A program made the translations under genes and the position numbers. Shown here piece after piece: positions 19,001-28,174 of a DNA stretch of 64,000 nt (its first letter is position 1; each line of letters begins with the position of its first letter). The stretch comes from Nocardia vinacea (GTDB lineage Bacteria > Actinomycetota > Actinomycetes > Mycobacteriales > Mycobacteriaceae): the NCBI RefSeq assembly GCF_035920345.1, contig NZ_CP109149.1, positions 9,920,001-9,984,000 on the forward strand, in the 5' to 3' direction. Under the pieces are notes generated by a model. That model did no database searches. It worked only from the letters and a program-made list of their open reading frames with translations, and was not told the DNA's origin.

Positions 19001-19417
19001 TCAGCGGTGCGCTTCGGTCAGCACCTCGACGACGGCCGCCGTGTCCAGATAGAACGGCCGGATCTCGGCGATCAGCCCGTCGCGGAAGGTCATCAGCTGC
19101 ATCACCGAGGTCTCCAGCATCCGGTCGGTGGCGCGGGCCAGCATGCGGCCGCGGTTGTAGATGACCACCGTCTCGCCGTCCACCACGAACCGCTGCTCGA
19201 TGAACTCCAACGATGCCCAGGTCCGGCTCATTGCCGCCATGAATTTCTCGATGCCGTCGGGGCCGTGCCATTCGCCGCCGTAGGGGAGGTGCTCGGCCTG
19301 GTACATGACGACATCGGGAGCCAAGCAGGCGGCCATCGCATCGAAATTCGCGCCGTCGGTGATGTAGGCGGCTTCGGCGGCGAAGAAGTTCTGCAGTGCT
19401 GCGCGGGTTGTGGTCAC
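19001..19417 (-). CDS. NTF2-like (SnoaL-type) protein
   Basis: 138-residue single-domain protein of the NTF2/SnoaL superfamily. It shows the early helix AALQNFFAAEAAYITDGANF, the strand region DVVMYQAEHLPYGGEWHGPD and the closing strand IAEIRPFYLDTAAVVEVL. Members are ketosteroid isomerase-like enzymes or binding proteins; no specific activity can be assigned. The GTG at 19417 begins the conserved part; the frame is open to 19483. Its 5' end lies about 120 bases from the divergent polA start. Confidence 0.8.
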   Translation of the reverse strand: MTTTRAALQNFFAAEAAYITDGANFDAMAACLAPDVVMYQAEHLPYGGEWHGPDGIEKFMAAMSRTWASLEFIEQRFVVDGETVVIYNRGRMLARATDRMLETSVMQLMTFRDGLIAEIRPFYLDTAAVVEVLTEAHR

Positions 19418-19525
19418 CGGGAAATCATGGTCGCCGCGGCGTACCGTTTCCGGCGGAAATCGGACGGCTCGCTGGACTCGCATAACAAGGGGGTGCCGCG
19501 GCTGTGGATTGTCGGTGGGGCTCCC

Positions 19526-19531
19526 TAGACT
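19526..19531 (+). promoter_or_regulatory. Possible -10 box for a leaderless polA transcript
   Basis: TAGACT ends 7 bases before the GTG at 19539 and no ribosome binding site is visible, the pattern of leaderless genes in actinobacteria. No clear -35 box. Confidence 0.4.
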
Positions 19532-19538
19532 CTTGCAC

Positions 19539-22283
19539 GTGACCCCAGCGACTACTGATCAGCGTTCCAGCGTCGTGCCTATGGCAGCCAGTGATGCGGG
19601 TGGTGAGCGGCCTACGTTGTTGCTGTTGGACGGGCATTCGGTTGCCTATCGCGCGTTCTTCGCGCTGCCCGCGGAGAACTTCAAGACGGTCACCGGGCAG
19701 ACCACGAATGCGGTGTACGGATTCACCGCGATGCTGATCAATCTGTTGCGGGACGAGAAGCCGACGCATATCGCGGCCGCTTTCGACGTCAGCCGCAAGA
19801 CCTTCCGTACCGAGGCGTATCCGGAGTACAAGGCGGGGCGCAATGCCACGCCCGATGAGTTCCGCGGCCAGGTCGAACTCACCAAGGATGTGCTCGGCGC
19901 CATGGGCATCCCGGTGATGGCGATCGACGGTTTCGAGGCCGACGACCTGATCGCCACCATCGCGACGCAGGCCGTGGGCGAGGGTTTCCGCGTTCTGATC
20001 GTCTCCGGCGACCGTGATGCCATCCAGTTGGTCAGCGATGAGGTCACACTGCTCTACCCGCGCAAGGGCGTCTCCGATCTCACCCGGTTCACTCCGGATG
20101 AGGTGATGGCCAAATATCAGCTCACCCCGGCCCAGTACCCGGATTACGCGGCCCTGCGCGGCGACCCGAGCGATAACCTGCCCGGCATTCCGGGCGTCGG
20201 GGAGAAGACCGCCGCCAAGTGGATTCGCGAATACGGCGATCTGACCACCCTCGTCGACAAGGTGGACGAGGTAAAGGGCAAGGTCGGCGACGCACTGCGC
20301 GCCAACCTCAGCAGTGTCGTGCTCAACCGTCAGCTCACCGAGATGGTCCGCGACGTTCCGCTGCCCTATACCCCCGATCAGCTGGCCCAGCAGCCGTGGG
20401 ATCGCAACAAGATCCACCAGCTCTTCGACGACCTGGAGTTCCGGGTGCTGCGCGACCGGCTCTTCGAAACCCTTGCCCCGCCGGAGCCCGAGGCCGAATC
20501 CGGCTTCGAGATCAGCGGCGGTGCGCTCGAGGTCGGCGCGGTCACCGGGTGGCTCGCCGAACATGCGAAAGTTGGTGTCCGACACGGTATTTCGGTGGTC
20601 GGCACCAGTGCGCCCGGCAATGGGGACACACGCGCGCTCGCCATCGCCGCCGCGGACGGCGAGAGCGGCTACATCGATGTCGCCGTGCTGACCCCGGAAG
20701 ACGAAGCCGCACTCGGCGCTTGGCTGGCCGATCCGGCCGTGCCGAAGGCCCTGCACGAGGCCAAGGCCGCCATGCACGCGCTGCGAGGTCGCGGCTGGAC
20801 CCTGGCTGGTCTCACCAGCGATACCGCCCTGGCCGCCTACCTGGTCCGCCCCGGCCAGCGCAGCTTCAACCTCGACGATCTCTCGCTGCGTTACCTGCAC
20901 CGCGAACTGCGCGCCGAAACCGACGAAACCCCGCAGCTGTCCCTGCTCGACGACGCCGATACCGTGGACGCCGAGCTGGCGCAGACCGAAATGCTGCGCG
21001 CGAGGGCGGTTCTCGACCTGGCCGAGGCACTCGACGGCGAACTGCGCCAGATCGAATCCAGCGCACTGCTCGACGATATGGAACTGCCGCTGCTCAGTGT
21101 TCTCGCCGAACTGGAGAACGCCGGCATCGCGGTCGATATCGAGCAGCTCGAGAACCTGCAGCGCCAATTCGCCGATAAGGTCACCGATGCGGCCACCGCC
21201 GCCTATGGCGTGATCGGCAAGCAGATCAACCTCGGCTCCCCCAAGCAGCTGCAGGTGGTGCTCTTCGACGAACTCGATATGCCGAAGACCAAGCGCACCA
21301 AGACCGGCTACACCACCGACGCCGATGCGCTGGAATCGCTGTTCGAGAAGACCGAGCATCCGTTCCTGCGGCATCTGCTCGAGCACCGCGACGCCACCCG
21401 GCTCAAGGTCACCGTGGACGGTCTGCTCAAATCCGTCGCCGACGACGGCCGCATCCACACCACGTTCAACCAGACCATCGCCGCCACCGGCCGGCTGTCC
21501 TCGACCGAGCCGAATCTGCAGAACATCCCGATCCGCACCGATACCGGCCGCCAGATCCGCGACACATTCGTGGTCGGCCCGGGCTACCAGTCGCTGATGA
21601 CCGCGGATTACAGCCAGATCGAAATGCGCATCATGGCCCACCTTTCCGGTGACGAGGGCCTGATCGAGGCCTTCAACTCCGGCGAGGATCTGCACACCTT
21701 CGTCGCCTCCAAGGCCTTCGATATCCCGCTGTCGGAGGTGACGCCCGAAATGCGCCGCCGGATCAAGGCGATGTCCTACGGTCTCGCGTACGGCCTGAGC
21801 TCCTATGGCCTTTCGGCGCAGCTGAAGATCAGCACGCAGGAGGCCAAGGAGCAGATGGAGGTCTACTTCGACCGCTTCGGCGGCATTCGCGACTATCTCT
21901 ACGAGGTCGTTGAACAGGCACGCAAGGTCGGCTACACCGAAACCCTCTTCGGTCGCCGCCGCTACCTGCCCGATCTGGACTCCAGCAACCGCCAGCGCCG
22001 CGAGGGCGCCGAACGCATGGCCCTCAACGCGCCCATCCAGGGCACGGCCGCCGACATCATCAAGGTCGCGATGATCAACGTGCACAAGGCGATCAAGGAG
22101 GCGGGCCTGCACTCGCGCATGCTGCTGCAGATCCACGACGAACTGGTCTTCGAGGTCGCCGAGGGGGAGAAGGACACCCTCGACGCACTCGCCCGCGAAC
22201 AGATGTCCTCGGCGATCACGCTGTCGGTGCCGTTGGACGTCTCCGTCGGCACCGGGCGCAGCTGGGACTCCGCCGCGCACTGA
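19539..22283 (+). CDS. polA: DNA polymerase I
   Basis: 914 residues. The 5' nuclease domain (about 25-310) contains LLLLDGHSVAYRAFFALPAE and FEADDLIATIA. The 3'-5' exonuclease-like domain (about 320-500) lacks the usual acidic metal ligands, as in other actinobacterial PolA. The polymerase domain has motif A DYSQIEMRIMAHLSGD (about 690), motif B RRRIKAMSYGLAYGLSSYG and motif C QIHDELVFEV (about 865). It fills gaps in repair and removes Okazaki primers. GTG at 19539 fits the size of mycobacterial PolA; ATG at 19581 is the alternative. Confidence 0.97.
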   Translation: MTPATTDQRSSVVPMAASDAGGERPTLLLLDGHSVAYRAFFALPAENFKTVTGQTTNAVYGFTAMLINLLRDEKPTHIAAAFDVSRKTFRTEAYPEYKAGRNATPDEFRGQVELTKDVLGAMGIPVMAIDGFEADDLIATIATQAVGEGFRVLIVSGDRDAIQLVSDEVTLLYPRKGVSDLTRFTPDEVMAKYQLTPAQYPDYAALRGDPSDNLPGIPGVGEKTAAKWIREYGDLTTLVDKVDEVKGKVGDALRANLSSVVLNRQLTEMVRDVPLPYTPDQLAQQPWDRNKIHQLFDDLEFRVLRDRLFETLAPPEPEAESGFEISGGALEVGAVTGWLAEHAKVGVRHGISVVGTSAPGNGDTRALAIAAADGESGYIDVAVLTPEDEAALGAWLADPAVPKALHEAKAAMHALRGRGWTLAGLTSDTALAAYLVRPGQRSFNLDDLSLRYLHRELRAETDETPQLSLLDDADTVDAELAQTEMLRARAVLDLAEALDGELRQIESSALLDDMELPLLSVLAELENAGIAVDIEQLENLQRQFADKVTDAATAAYGVIGKQINLGSPKQLQVVLFDELDMPKTKRTKTGYTTDADALESLFEKTEHPFLRHLLEHRDATRLKVTVDGLLKSVADDGRIHTTFNQTIAATGRLSSTEPNLQNIPIRTDTGRQIRDTFVVGPGYQSLMTADYSQIEMRIMAHLSGDEGLIEAFNSGEDLHTFVASKAFDIPLSEVTPEMRRRIKAMSYGLAYGLSSYGLSAQLKISTQEAKEQMEVYFDRFGGIRDYLYEVVEQARKVGYTETLFGRRRYLPDLDSSNRQRREGAERMALNAPIQGTAADIIKVAMINVHKAIKEAGLHSRMLLQIHDELVFEVAEGEKDTLDALAREQMSSAITLSVPLDVSVGTGRSWDSAAH

Positions 22284-22292
22284 GCGAGGGTC

Positions 22293-22320
22293 GCGGCACA
22301 CCGGATTTCCGGTGTGCCGC
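22293..22320 (+). terminator. polA terminator hairpin
   Basis: Perfect 13-bp stem (22293-22305 with 22308-22320) with a very tight TT loop directly after polA, and able to serve the convergent DUF6191 gene. Confidence 0.7.
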
Positions 22321-22367
22321 ACCGCAATTCAGTGCCCGGCGGCCAGCATCGTTCAGGTTCGAAATGA

Positions 22368-22679
22368 TCACTGATCGCGCCGCACCAGCTTTGCCGATCC
22401 CGTTCGCAGATCGATCTCATCGCGTGGCGGCGCTCCATCGGACTTATCTTCTTTATGCATCAGTGCCGTCTGCCGCTGTTCGAACTCGTAATGCTTCGAA
22501 CCTTGAAAGGCCGCGGCGACCTGTTCGAATCCGGTCGCGGCGACCGGCGTGTGCTTGCGGTGTTTGAACCACGGCAGTATCCGACTGCCGGTGAGCCGAT
22601 TCCACAGCACCTCGACGAATGCGAGTCCGATCAGCAGGATGGCCAACCCGGGAATGGTCATGGCGACAAGGGCACCCAT
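22368..22679 (-). CDS. DUF6191-type membrane protein
   Basis: 103 residues: one membrane segment (about 5-24, MTIPGLAILLIGLAFVEVLW) and a cytoplasmic tail with the TGFEQVAAAFQGSKHYEFEQ stretch typical of DUF6191 proteins. Function unknown. I use the ATG at 22679; the frame is open upstream to 22715. It converges with polA. Confidence 0.75.
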   Translation of the reverse strand: MGALVAMTIPGLAILLIGLAFVEVLWNRLTGSRILPWFKHRKHTPVAATGFEQVAAAFQGSKHYEFEQRQTALMHKEDKSDGAPPRDEIDLRTGSAKLVRRDQ

Positions 22680-22788
22680 GTGACCGAAAGTACCGCCGCG
22701 ACGGCAGCTTGCCATCCGTCCGCAGCGCTATGCCCCCTGAGCTGCGCGGATAGTACTCGCGAGTAGGCACGACGGGCGACAAATGTGG

Positions 22789-22817
22789 TTGCTATTGCCT
22801 CGAGATCGACCTATTCT
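22789..22817 (+). promoter_or_regulatory. Promoter of the leader ORF
   Basis: TTGCTA (22789-22794), a 17-base spacer, and TATTCT (22812-22817). The -10 box ends 7 bases before the GTG at 22825, so transcription likely starts at the first base of the leader ORF. Confidence 0.6.
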
Positions 22818-22824
22818 GGTCCGC

Positions 22825-22956
22825 GTGCCGAATCCCGCCGACCGCCACAGCGCCGCGCTCCATGTCGCAGACCGCGACAGCGCAGTGCTAATTCTGCTTA
22901 CCGCGATGGTGGCAACCCGGCGACTTCTCGTAGTAACCCGCCGTAGCGGGGTCTGA
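22825..22956 (+). CDS. Leu/Val-rich leader peptide
   Basis: A 43-codon ORF starting at a GTG placed as for a leaderless transcript. Residues 21-37 read VLILLTAMVATRRLLVV, dense in branched-chain residues and ending TRRSGV; internal starts at 22885 (GTG) and 22906 (ATG) would retain this part. The next gene, 93 bases on, encodes a LeuA regulatory domain. Together this suggests attenuation in response to leucine or valine supply: ribosome stalling would change folding of the 22940-23045 mRNA. GC-rich complementary stretches are present there, but I have not modelled them. Confidence 0.65.
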   Translation: MPNPADRHSAALHVADRDSAVLILLTAMVATRRLLVVTRRSGV

Positions 22957-23049
22957 TCCGGACCGGCCCCCTCGCTGCGGGCTACTGACTACTTACTGCT
23001 GGTCCCCTCTGTCAATTGAGAAGACAATCCTCGGGAAGACCTCCGCACA

Positions 23050-23484
23050 ATGACCATCCTGACTCTTGACTCCAACATGTTCATCGCCGCCGCCCCCAAG
23101 GCGCTGCGCGCCGAATGCGCCGATCTGACACCCGCGCAATTCCACCACCGCTATTGCGAGCACTCCGGCCCGATTCGGGTCGGCGACTGGTCGCCTGCGG
23201 GCAATCGGAGCGCGGAGTTCACGGCCACCCTCGAATTCGTCGACCACCTGCGCACGGTGATCGCCACCGGCAGCCCGGTCGCCGCGATGACCTCGGCCCT
23301 CTACGACGAGGGCTATCCGGTCGAAATCCTGCAATTCCACCAGCGCCGCACCGCTGCGGGCACGGCGACGTTCGTGCAGTGCGAATGCAATGGCAGGCGC
23401 GGCTGGGGCGCGGCCCTGGCCGACGACGGCGCCGAATCGACGGTCCGCGCCATGATCGCGGGCGTCAACAAGCTGGGCGCCTGA
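23050..23484 (+). CDS. Standalone LeuA regulatory (dimerisation) domain
   Basis: 144 residues matching the C-terminal allosteric domain of 2-isopropylmalate synthase, without the catalytic TIM barrel. Comparable segments are TGSPVAAMTSALYDEGYPVE, the ILQFHQRR strand and GWGAALADDGAESTVRAMIA followed by GVNK, matching the leucine-binding domain of actinobacterial LeuA. It might bind leucine and modulate or titrate LeuA or related enzymes; that is inference. A leader peptide precedes it and a palindromic terminator follows. Confidence 0.8.
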   Translation: MTILTLDSNMFIAAAPKALRAECADLTPAQFHHRYCEHSGPIRVGDWSPAGNRSAEFTATLEFVDHLRTVIATGSPVAAMTSALYDEGYPVEILQFHQRRTAAGTATFVQCECNGRRGWGAALADDGAESTVRAMIAGVNKLGA

Positions 23485-23500
23485 GCGCACGAAAACGCTA

Positions 23501-23536
23501 CGGGCCGTTCACATTCCATGGAATGTGAACGGCCCG
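23501..23536. terminator. Bidirectional terminator palindrome
   Basis: A perfect 36-base palindrome centred on CCATGG, between two convergent genes; it can end transcription of both the LeuA-domain gene and trxA. Short flanking arms (ACGC/GCGT) extend the stem. Confidence 0.8.
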
Positions 23537-23561
23537 TTGGCGTAGTTGCGCGCGCCGGAGC

Positions 23562-23930
23562 TTACTGACCGGCCTGCTGCTCGGCGAGTTGCTTGCGCAC
23601 CTCGTCCATATCCAGCGCCTTCACTTGGGTGACCAGATCCTCCAGCGCGGCTGGCGGCAGGGCGCCCGGCTGCGCGAAGACCAGCACGCCCTCGCGGAAC
23701 GCCATGATGGTCGGAATCGAGCGGATGTTGGCGGCGGATGCCAGGCCCTGTTCGGACTCGGTGTCGACCTTGCCGTGCACGACATCGGGATGCTTGTCCG
23801 AGGAAGCCTCGAAGGTGGGTGCGAAGCTCTTGCACGGACCGCACCAGTCGGCCCAGAAATCGACGAGTACCACGTCGTTTCCGGTGACGATCTCATCGAA
23901 ATTCTGTTGGTTCAGCGTCTGGGTGGCCAT
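23562..23930 (-). CDS. trxA: Thioredoxin
   Basis: 122 residues with the thioredoxin fold and redox motif W29-C-G-P-C33. The cis-Pro motif RSIPTIMAF is present. It reduces protein disulphides in the cytoplasm with thioredoxin reductase. The last 15 residues extend slightly beyond the usual length (DEVRKQLAEQQAGQ). Full domain, no defect. Confidence 0.95.
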   Translation of the reverse strand: MATQTLNQQNFDEIVTGNDVVLVDFWADWCGPCKSFAPTFEASSDKHPDVVHGKVDTESEQGLASAANIRSIPTIMAFREGVLVFAQPGALPPAALEDLVTQVKALDMDEVRKQLAEQQAGQ

Positions 23931-23997
23931 GACGTCCTCTCGTGTCGTAGTCGCCAGCTATAACGTCCGGCGCGGTATATATCTTCCGGCGGTGCCG

Positions 23998-24519
23998 CTA
24001 TCTTCCTCGGGCGACCGGCCACTCGCGCCGTTGATCGCCGTCCCAACGGCGGATACCCACCACGGTCGCCGGGAAATCACGGTCCCTTGCGATGGCGTGT
24101 ACGGCTTCGCCCAAATGCTGTGTCGGCACCCGTCTGGCCAGCGTGATATGCGGCGTCCATTCGTCGGGTTGCACATTGGACGGTATGCCGGGACACGGCG
24201 ATACGACTGCGAGAATCCGACGTTGCAGTGCGAGCAGCTGTTCCGAGGGGACTACCAGCCGGACCAGGATCGGATTGCGCGCACCGAAGACCAGCACGCC
24301 GCCGAGTCGTATCGGAATCGGTCGGAAAGGCAGCTGGTCCAGTGCGTGATCGATGCGCGGCCAGATCTGCCTGGCCACCGCGACGGTGATATGTGGCCGG
24401 TTGGTTTCGGCACTCTTCCCAGCCAAACTCGGAATGCCGGCATCGGCGAGCAACTGCCACTGCCGCCGGATCTCCGCATCGGCCACATCGTCCAATAACA
24501 ATTCGACCGACTGCACCAT
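23998..24519 (-). CDS. 2'-5' RNA ligase-like 2H phosphoesterase
   Basis: 173 residues with the two catalytic H-x-T-x motifs of the 2H superfamily: H43-I-T45 in RPHITVAV and H124-I-T126 in TPHITLAR, in pseudo-twofold halves. Members hydrolyse cyclic phosphates or 2'-5' linkages on RNA or nucleotides; the substrate here cannot be deduced. It is divergent from the dehydrogenase gene at 24615. Confidence 0.88.
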   Translation of the reverse strand: MVQSVELLLDDVADAEIRRQWQLLADAGIPSLAGKSAETNRPHITVAVARQIWPRIDHALDQLPFRPIPIRLGGVLVFGARNPILVRLVVPSEQLLALQRRILAVVSPCPGIPSNVQPDEWTPHITLARRVPTQHLGEAVHAIARDRDFPATVVGIRRWDGDQRREWPVARGR

Positions 24520-24614
24520 AGTTCACGAGAGGTTAGCCGCCCGCGCGGCTCGATGGGCGGCGAACACGCGGCCCGGTTGTCGGCGAACAACTTGCGTCGC
24601 GGGAGGATGGCCAG

Positions 24615-25694
24615 GTGAACCGTGATACGTCGGCCATGCGACTCGGCCTCATCGAAGGTGACGGCATCGGCCCCGAGGTGGTCCGCGCCACCCGCGCGGT
24701 GGTCGACGAAGCACTCGCCGCGGTCGGCGCGGTCTCGGTCGACTGGATTCGGTTGCCGATGGGGCAGCACGCCATCGCAGAATTCGGCAATCCGCTGCCG
24801 GAACAGACCCTCGCCGCCCTCGACGAACTCGATGCCTGGATTCTCGGCCCGCACGACAATGCCGCCTACCCGCCCGAACATCGAATCGCACCCGGCGGAG
24901 CCGTCCGCAAACGCTTCGGCCTCTATGCGAATATCCGCCCCGCCCGTGCGTTCGCCGGAATCAAGGCGAGCGCTCCCGATATCGACCTGGTGATCGTCCG
25001 GGAGAACAGCGAGGGTTTCTATGCCGACCGCAACATGTTCGCCGGATCGGGCGAGTTCCGACCCACCCCCGACGTGGCGATGGCGGTCGGCCTGATCACC
25101 CGGCAGGCCTGCGAACGGATCGCGCACGAGGCCTTTCGGCTCGCGGCCGCGCGACGCAAGCGGGTCACCATCGTGCACAAGGCCAATGTGCTGCCGATGA
25201 CGATGGGCCTGTTCCGCGACGTCTGCTATGACGTCGCCCACGCCTATCCGGGCGTCGAGGTCGACGACGAACACGTCGACGCGGTCGCCGCCCATCTGGT
25301 CCGCGCCGCGCGCGACTACGACGTCGTGGTGACCGAGAACCTGTTCGGTGACATCCTTTCCGATCTCGCGGGTGAGCTGAGCGGCTCGCTCGGCATCGCC
25401 GCATCGCTCAACTGCTCGGCGACCAAGGCGATGGCCCAGGCGGTGCACGGCGCGGCGCCGACGCTGGCCGGACACAACCGCGCAAACCCGGCGGCGCTCC
25501 AGCTCTCGGCGGCAATGTTGTTGCACTGGCTGGGAATTCGCGACAACAACCGCGCGCTGTCGAGCGCGGGCGAGCGCATCGAACGCGCCGTCGCGGGCGC
25601 CTTCGCCGCGGGTATCGCCACCGCCGACCTGGGCGGCCTCGCCTCGACCAGCGAATTCACCGAGCAGGTCTGTGCCAGGGTGCACCGACGCTGA
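24615..25694 (+). CDS. Isocitrate/isopropylmalate-family dehydrogenase
   Basis: 359-residue NAD(P)-dependent beta-decarboxylating dehydrogenase. Motifs are GDGIGPEVV, VIVRENSEGFYAD (substrate loop), HKANVLPMTMGLF (catalytic Lys) and VVTENLFGDILSDL (metal-binding Asp). The ENSEG loop is isocitrate/homoisocitrate or tartrate dehydrogenase-like rather than a clear LeuB loop, so substrate is left open. GTG start after a GGGAGG site. It is the last chromosomal gene before the integrase-bounded island. Confidence 0.85.
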   Translation: MNRDTSAMRLGLIEGDGIGPEVVRATRAVVDEALAAVGAVSVDWIRLPMGQHAIAEFGNPLPEQTLAALDELDAWILGPHDNAAYPPEHRIAPGGAVRKRFGLYANIRPARAFAGIKASAPDIDLVIVRENSEGFYADRNMFAGSGEFRPTPDVAMAVGLITRQACERIAHEAFRLAAARRKRVTIVHKANVLPMTMGLFRDVCYDVAHAYPGVEVDDEHVDAVAAHLVRAARDYDVVVTENLFGDILSDLAGELSGSLGIAASLNCSATKAMAQAVHGAAPTLAGHNRANPAALQLSAAMLLHWLGIRDNNRALSSAGERIERAVAGAFAAGIATADLGGLASTSEFTEQVCARVHRR

Positions 25695-25901
25695 CCCGGA
25701 CCGGCGAGGGCGACCGGGAACCCAACTCGTTCGAACACCGGACCGTCCGGTAGGGTCCAGCGCCGGTGCCTGAGTGTTTGCTGTGCCCGGAGTGTTCCGC
25801 ACAGAACGGATAATCTTCCGTTACTGACACGCGAACTGGGGCGAACTCGCAACAGATACGAGTCCATAGGTCTGAAGATACCGTACTCAGTCGCGTTGCG
25901 T

Positions 25902-26945
25902 TTACCTCCTCGGTGCCAGCGCGTGTCGGTGCTCGCGTGCCAGTGGATGCGGTTCACCGGTCAGTGCCGAGACCGCCTCGGCCAACTCCACTAGCGACGC
26001 GCGCACGTAGGTGAAGGTGGCGGTGCGCCCGGAGGATCGCTCGCTGTGTCCGGCGTAGGCGCGGGCGATCGCGAGCCCGAACTCGCGCTCCACCCATGTC
26101 AGGGTGGTGTGCCGGATCCAGTGCGCACTGATACCCAACGCCGCCGCCCACGGCAGGCGCGCCCGGATCCGCGCGGTGAGCGTCTCGTAGCGACGTCGCG
26201 AGATCGGCCGCCCATCGCGATGGCGCAGGACGCGATCGGTCGCTTCAGGGCCGCCGCGTTGCTCGATGTGGTCGACTACGTGGCGCATGAGCGTCGGCGA
26301 GATCGGGTGCCAGCGTACGACCCCGCCCTTCTCGTGCAGCTTGACCAAACAGTCCTCGACGTCGAGGTCGCGCACACCCAGTCGCAGCGCGCCGCCGCGG
26401 CGGCAAGCGGTCTCGATGTGCAGCCGTACGATCAGCGCGTCCAGCGCCGGATCATTGCCGGTCGTCGCTGCGACGTGAGCGAGCTCGCGCACCTGCTCCA
26501 CGGTCAACGCATGGCGCAGACCCGCCAGCGGCCGTGGCTTCGCGACCAATGCGGCAGGGTTGTCCAGCGGATGGATCAACCGGTCGCGTTCGGCGTGCTT
26601 GTACACACACCGGAAGGCGGACACGAAATTACCCACCGCGGCGCGGCCGTCGCGCGAATTGGACCTGACCACGGCGCGACTGCGATGCGCGTGGACCAAG
26701 TGCTCGATCTCGGTCGCCGTAGGCTCGTCGAGAGCCCGACTGCCCCAGAGCTTTTCGATGATCCGCCAGTAGCTGTCGTAGTTGGCGACCGTCGATGTCG
26801 GGACCGCCGAACGTATCTGCGGAATGTACTCGGCGAAAGTTGGCATGTCCGGCGGGTTTCCGGCGTCCACGGCAGCCAGGTCAGCGAGGGTGAGCCCCAT
26901 TCGAGACAGGAAATGGAGTGCGGCGGCGGCGTCCTCATGTTTCAT
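25902..26945 (-). CDS. Tyrosine recombinase of the island
   Basis: 347 residues. Catalytic residues are visible: Arg182/183 in ETACRRGGAL, H275-x-x-R278 in SAHWIRHT, His300 in YAGHSE and Tyr313 in ATFTYVRA. The N-terminal core-binding domain is intact. It is preceded by an AbrB-type gene with which it overlaps by 11 bases, suggesting co-transcription. A degraded relative lies at 36690-37740 in the same orientation. It probably integrated the island beside the dehydrogenase gene; no tRNA is adjacent and no att repeat was found. Confidence 0.92.
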   Translation of the reverse strand: MKHEDAAAALHFLSRMGLTLADLAAVDAGNPPDMPTFAEYIPQIRSAVPTSTVANYDSYWRIIEKLWGSRALDEPTATEIEHLVHAHRSRAVVRSNSRDGRAAVGNFVSAFRCVYKHAERDRLIHPLDNPAALVAKPRPLAGLRHALTVEQVRELAHVAATTGNDPALDALIVRLHIETACRRGGALRLGVRDLDVEDCLVKLHEKGGVVRWHPISPTLMRHVVDHIEQRGGPEATDRVLRHRDGRPISRRRYETLTARIRARLPWAAALGISAHWIRHTTLTWVEREFGLAIARAYAGHSERSSGRTATFTYVRASLVELAEAVSALTGEPHPLAREHRHALAPRR

Positions 26946-27384
26946 CGCCGAGTACCCATATTGTCGGGCGATGACTGAACAGCGCGGTGGCTAGAGACGG
27001 CATCGGATACACCACGAGAGCCTCCCGTCGCGGCACGGAGACGACGAGCGCCCGGTCCCCGGTCGAGAGTGTGCAGGCATGGCGTATCGCTGCGGGCAGA
27101 TGCAGATAGCCAGTGGGACCGATCGACCAGCGACTTTCCGAAGTCGCGGTGACCACGGCGACGCACTCGTCGGACTCGATCGCGATCGGCTGGCCGGGCA
27201 GCCATCCCAGGGCACGTATGGTCGAGCGTTCGCCTAGCCGTCCACGTGCGTCGATTGATGTTGTGGCGCAGTGCATGTCGATCAGCGGCGTCGGTGCAAC
27301 CGTCGGCGGAAATTCGAACGGAATAGTGGGAGCTCCCGTGGCCCGTCGGGTGGACGAATAGAGACCCGAGAAGTCGATCTTCAT
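26935..27384 (-). CDS. AbrB/MazE-type DNA-binding protein
   Basis: 149 residues. The C-terminal part, WSIGPTGYLHLPAAIRHACT followed by GDRALVVSVPRREALVVYPM, matches the swapped-hairpin AbrB/SpoVT fold. The N-terminal half is unassigned. Its end overlaps the integrase start, so it most likely regulates or accompanies the recombinase. Such pairs occur in actinobacterial islands. Confidence 0.75.
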   Translation of the reverse strand: MKIDFSGLYSSTRRATGAPTIPFEFPPTVAPTPLIDMHCATTSIDARGRLGERSTIRALGWLPGQPIAIESDECVAVVTATSESRWSIGPTGYLHLPAAIRHACTLSTGDRALVVSVPRREALVVYPMPSLATALFSHRPTIWVLGDET

Positions 27385-28174
27385 GACGAGGCTCCGGCAT
27401 GCCTACCTACGGCACAACACGATCGGTATGCCGACGAGGTGGTGGTGTGTCCTGTAGCAGAATCGGGACCAGACCGCCGTGCATCGGTCAGCGAAGACGA
27501 AACGGAGGTGGCGGGACCTGGGGTGGTCACTGCCGAGGAATCCGCGAGTTGGCCACGGAAAATTGGAGGCATCGGACTCTACTCTCTTGCCCTGCCTGCA
27601 GATTCTCCCGACTCCATGAAAGCCGATCTTCGGCGCCCGCGCCACCATCGACGGGTTCACTCACGCAATCCGGGGTCCGATTCCCTAGGGATCTTTACTA
27701 AAAAATGCAGGTCAAGGGCCAGAATCTAGACTCAATGACTTCGTTGGTAGACGCGGTCATTGGCAGTCGGTGACCAGCGGTCAGTAGCAGCAGAATGCAT
27801 CGCAAGCGATGCCGGCTGAATCACTGAGGGTGGAGAGACTTCTCAATCGTTGTGAAGCAATCCGTGCCAACAGCCATACATTACCGAGCTGGCATCGGGA
27901 ATGTCGCGACTATCTATCGACCGACGATCAGACCAGACTGTGGCAACGGATCATCAACGGCGACAGACGGTTCACGAGTCAGCCCGCCCGATCTCCTGCG
28001 GCACGCTACGGGGCAGCTGACCCCGACCGCGAACCGCTGCCACCAGATAAGTCGACGGTTCAATCCGAAGCTGTTGTGTTCGTATGCCCTTCGGTTGCGA
28101 GCGCGATAAGCTGGCCACCAGGCTCGGTAGGATTGTTCAGCGGCCTCGCATGAGGCAGATGATCGAATCAGGGG
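27385..28174. other. Intergenic region, no clear gene
   Basis: About 790 bases between the AbrB gene and the conflict operon. One plus-strand frame at 27809-28153 (114 codons, beginning MPAESLRVERLLNRCEAIRA) has some protein-like character but mixed third-base composition and no good ribosome binding site, so I do not call it. The operon promoter should lie in the right part. Confidence 0.5.

Noticed and set aside
19425..22322. 965-codon minus-strand frame opposite polA
   Set aside because: Mirrors polA exactly in extent and contains no recognisable domain.
26046..26978. 310-codon plus-strand frame opposite the island integrase
   Set aside because: Antisense; the minus strand has all recombinase catalytic residues.
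27403..27660. Minus-strand frame upstream of the AbrB-type gene
   Set aside because: No recognisable motifs and no start signal; overlapping frames look equally random.
27809..28153. 114-codon plus-strand frame before the conflict operon
   Set aside because: No ribosome binding site or family similarity; coding character is too weak to call a gene.
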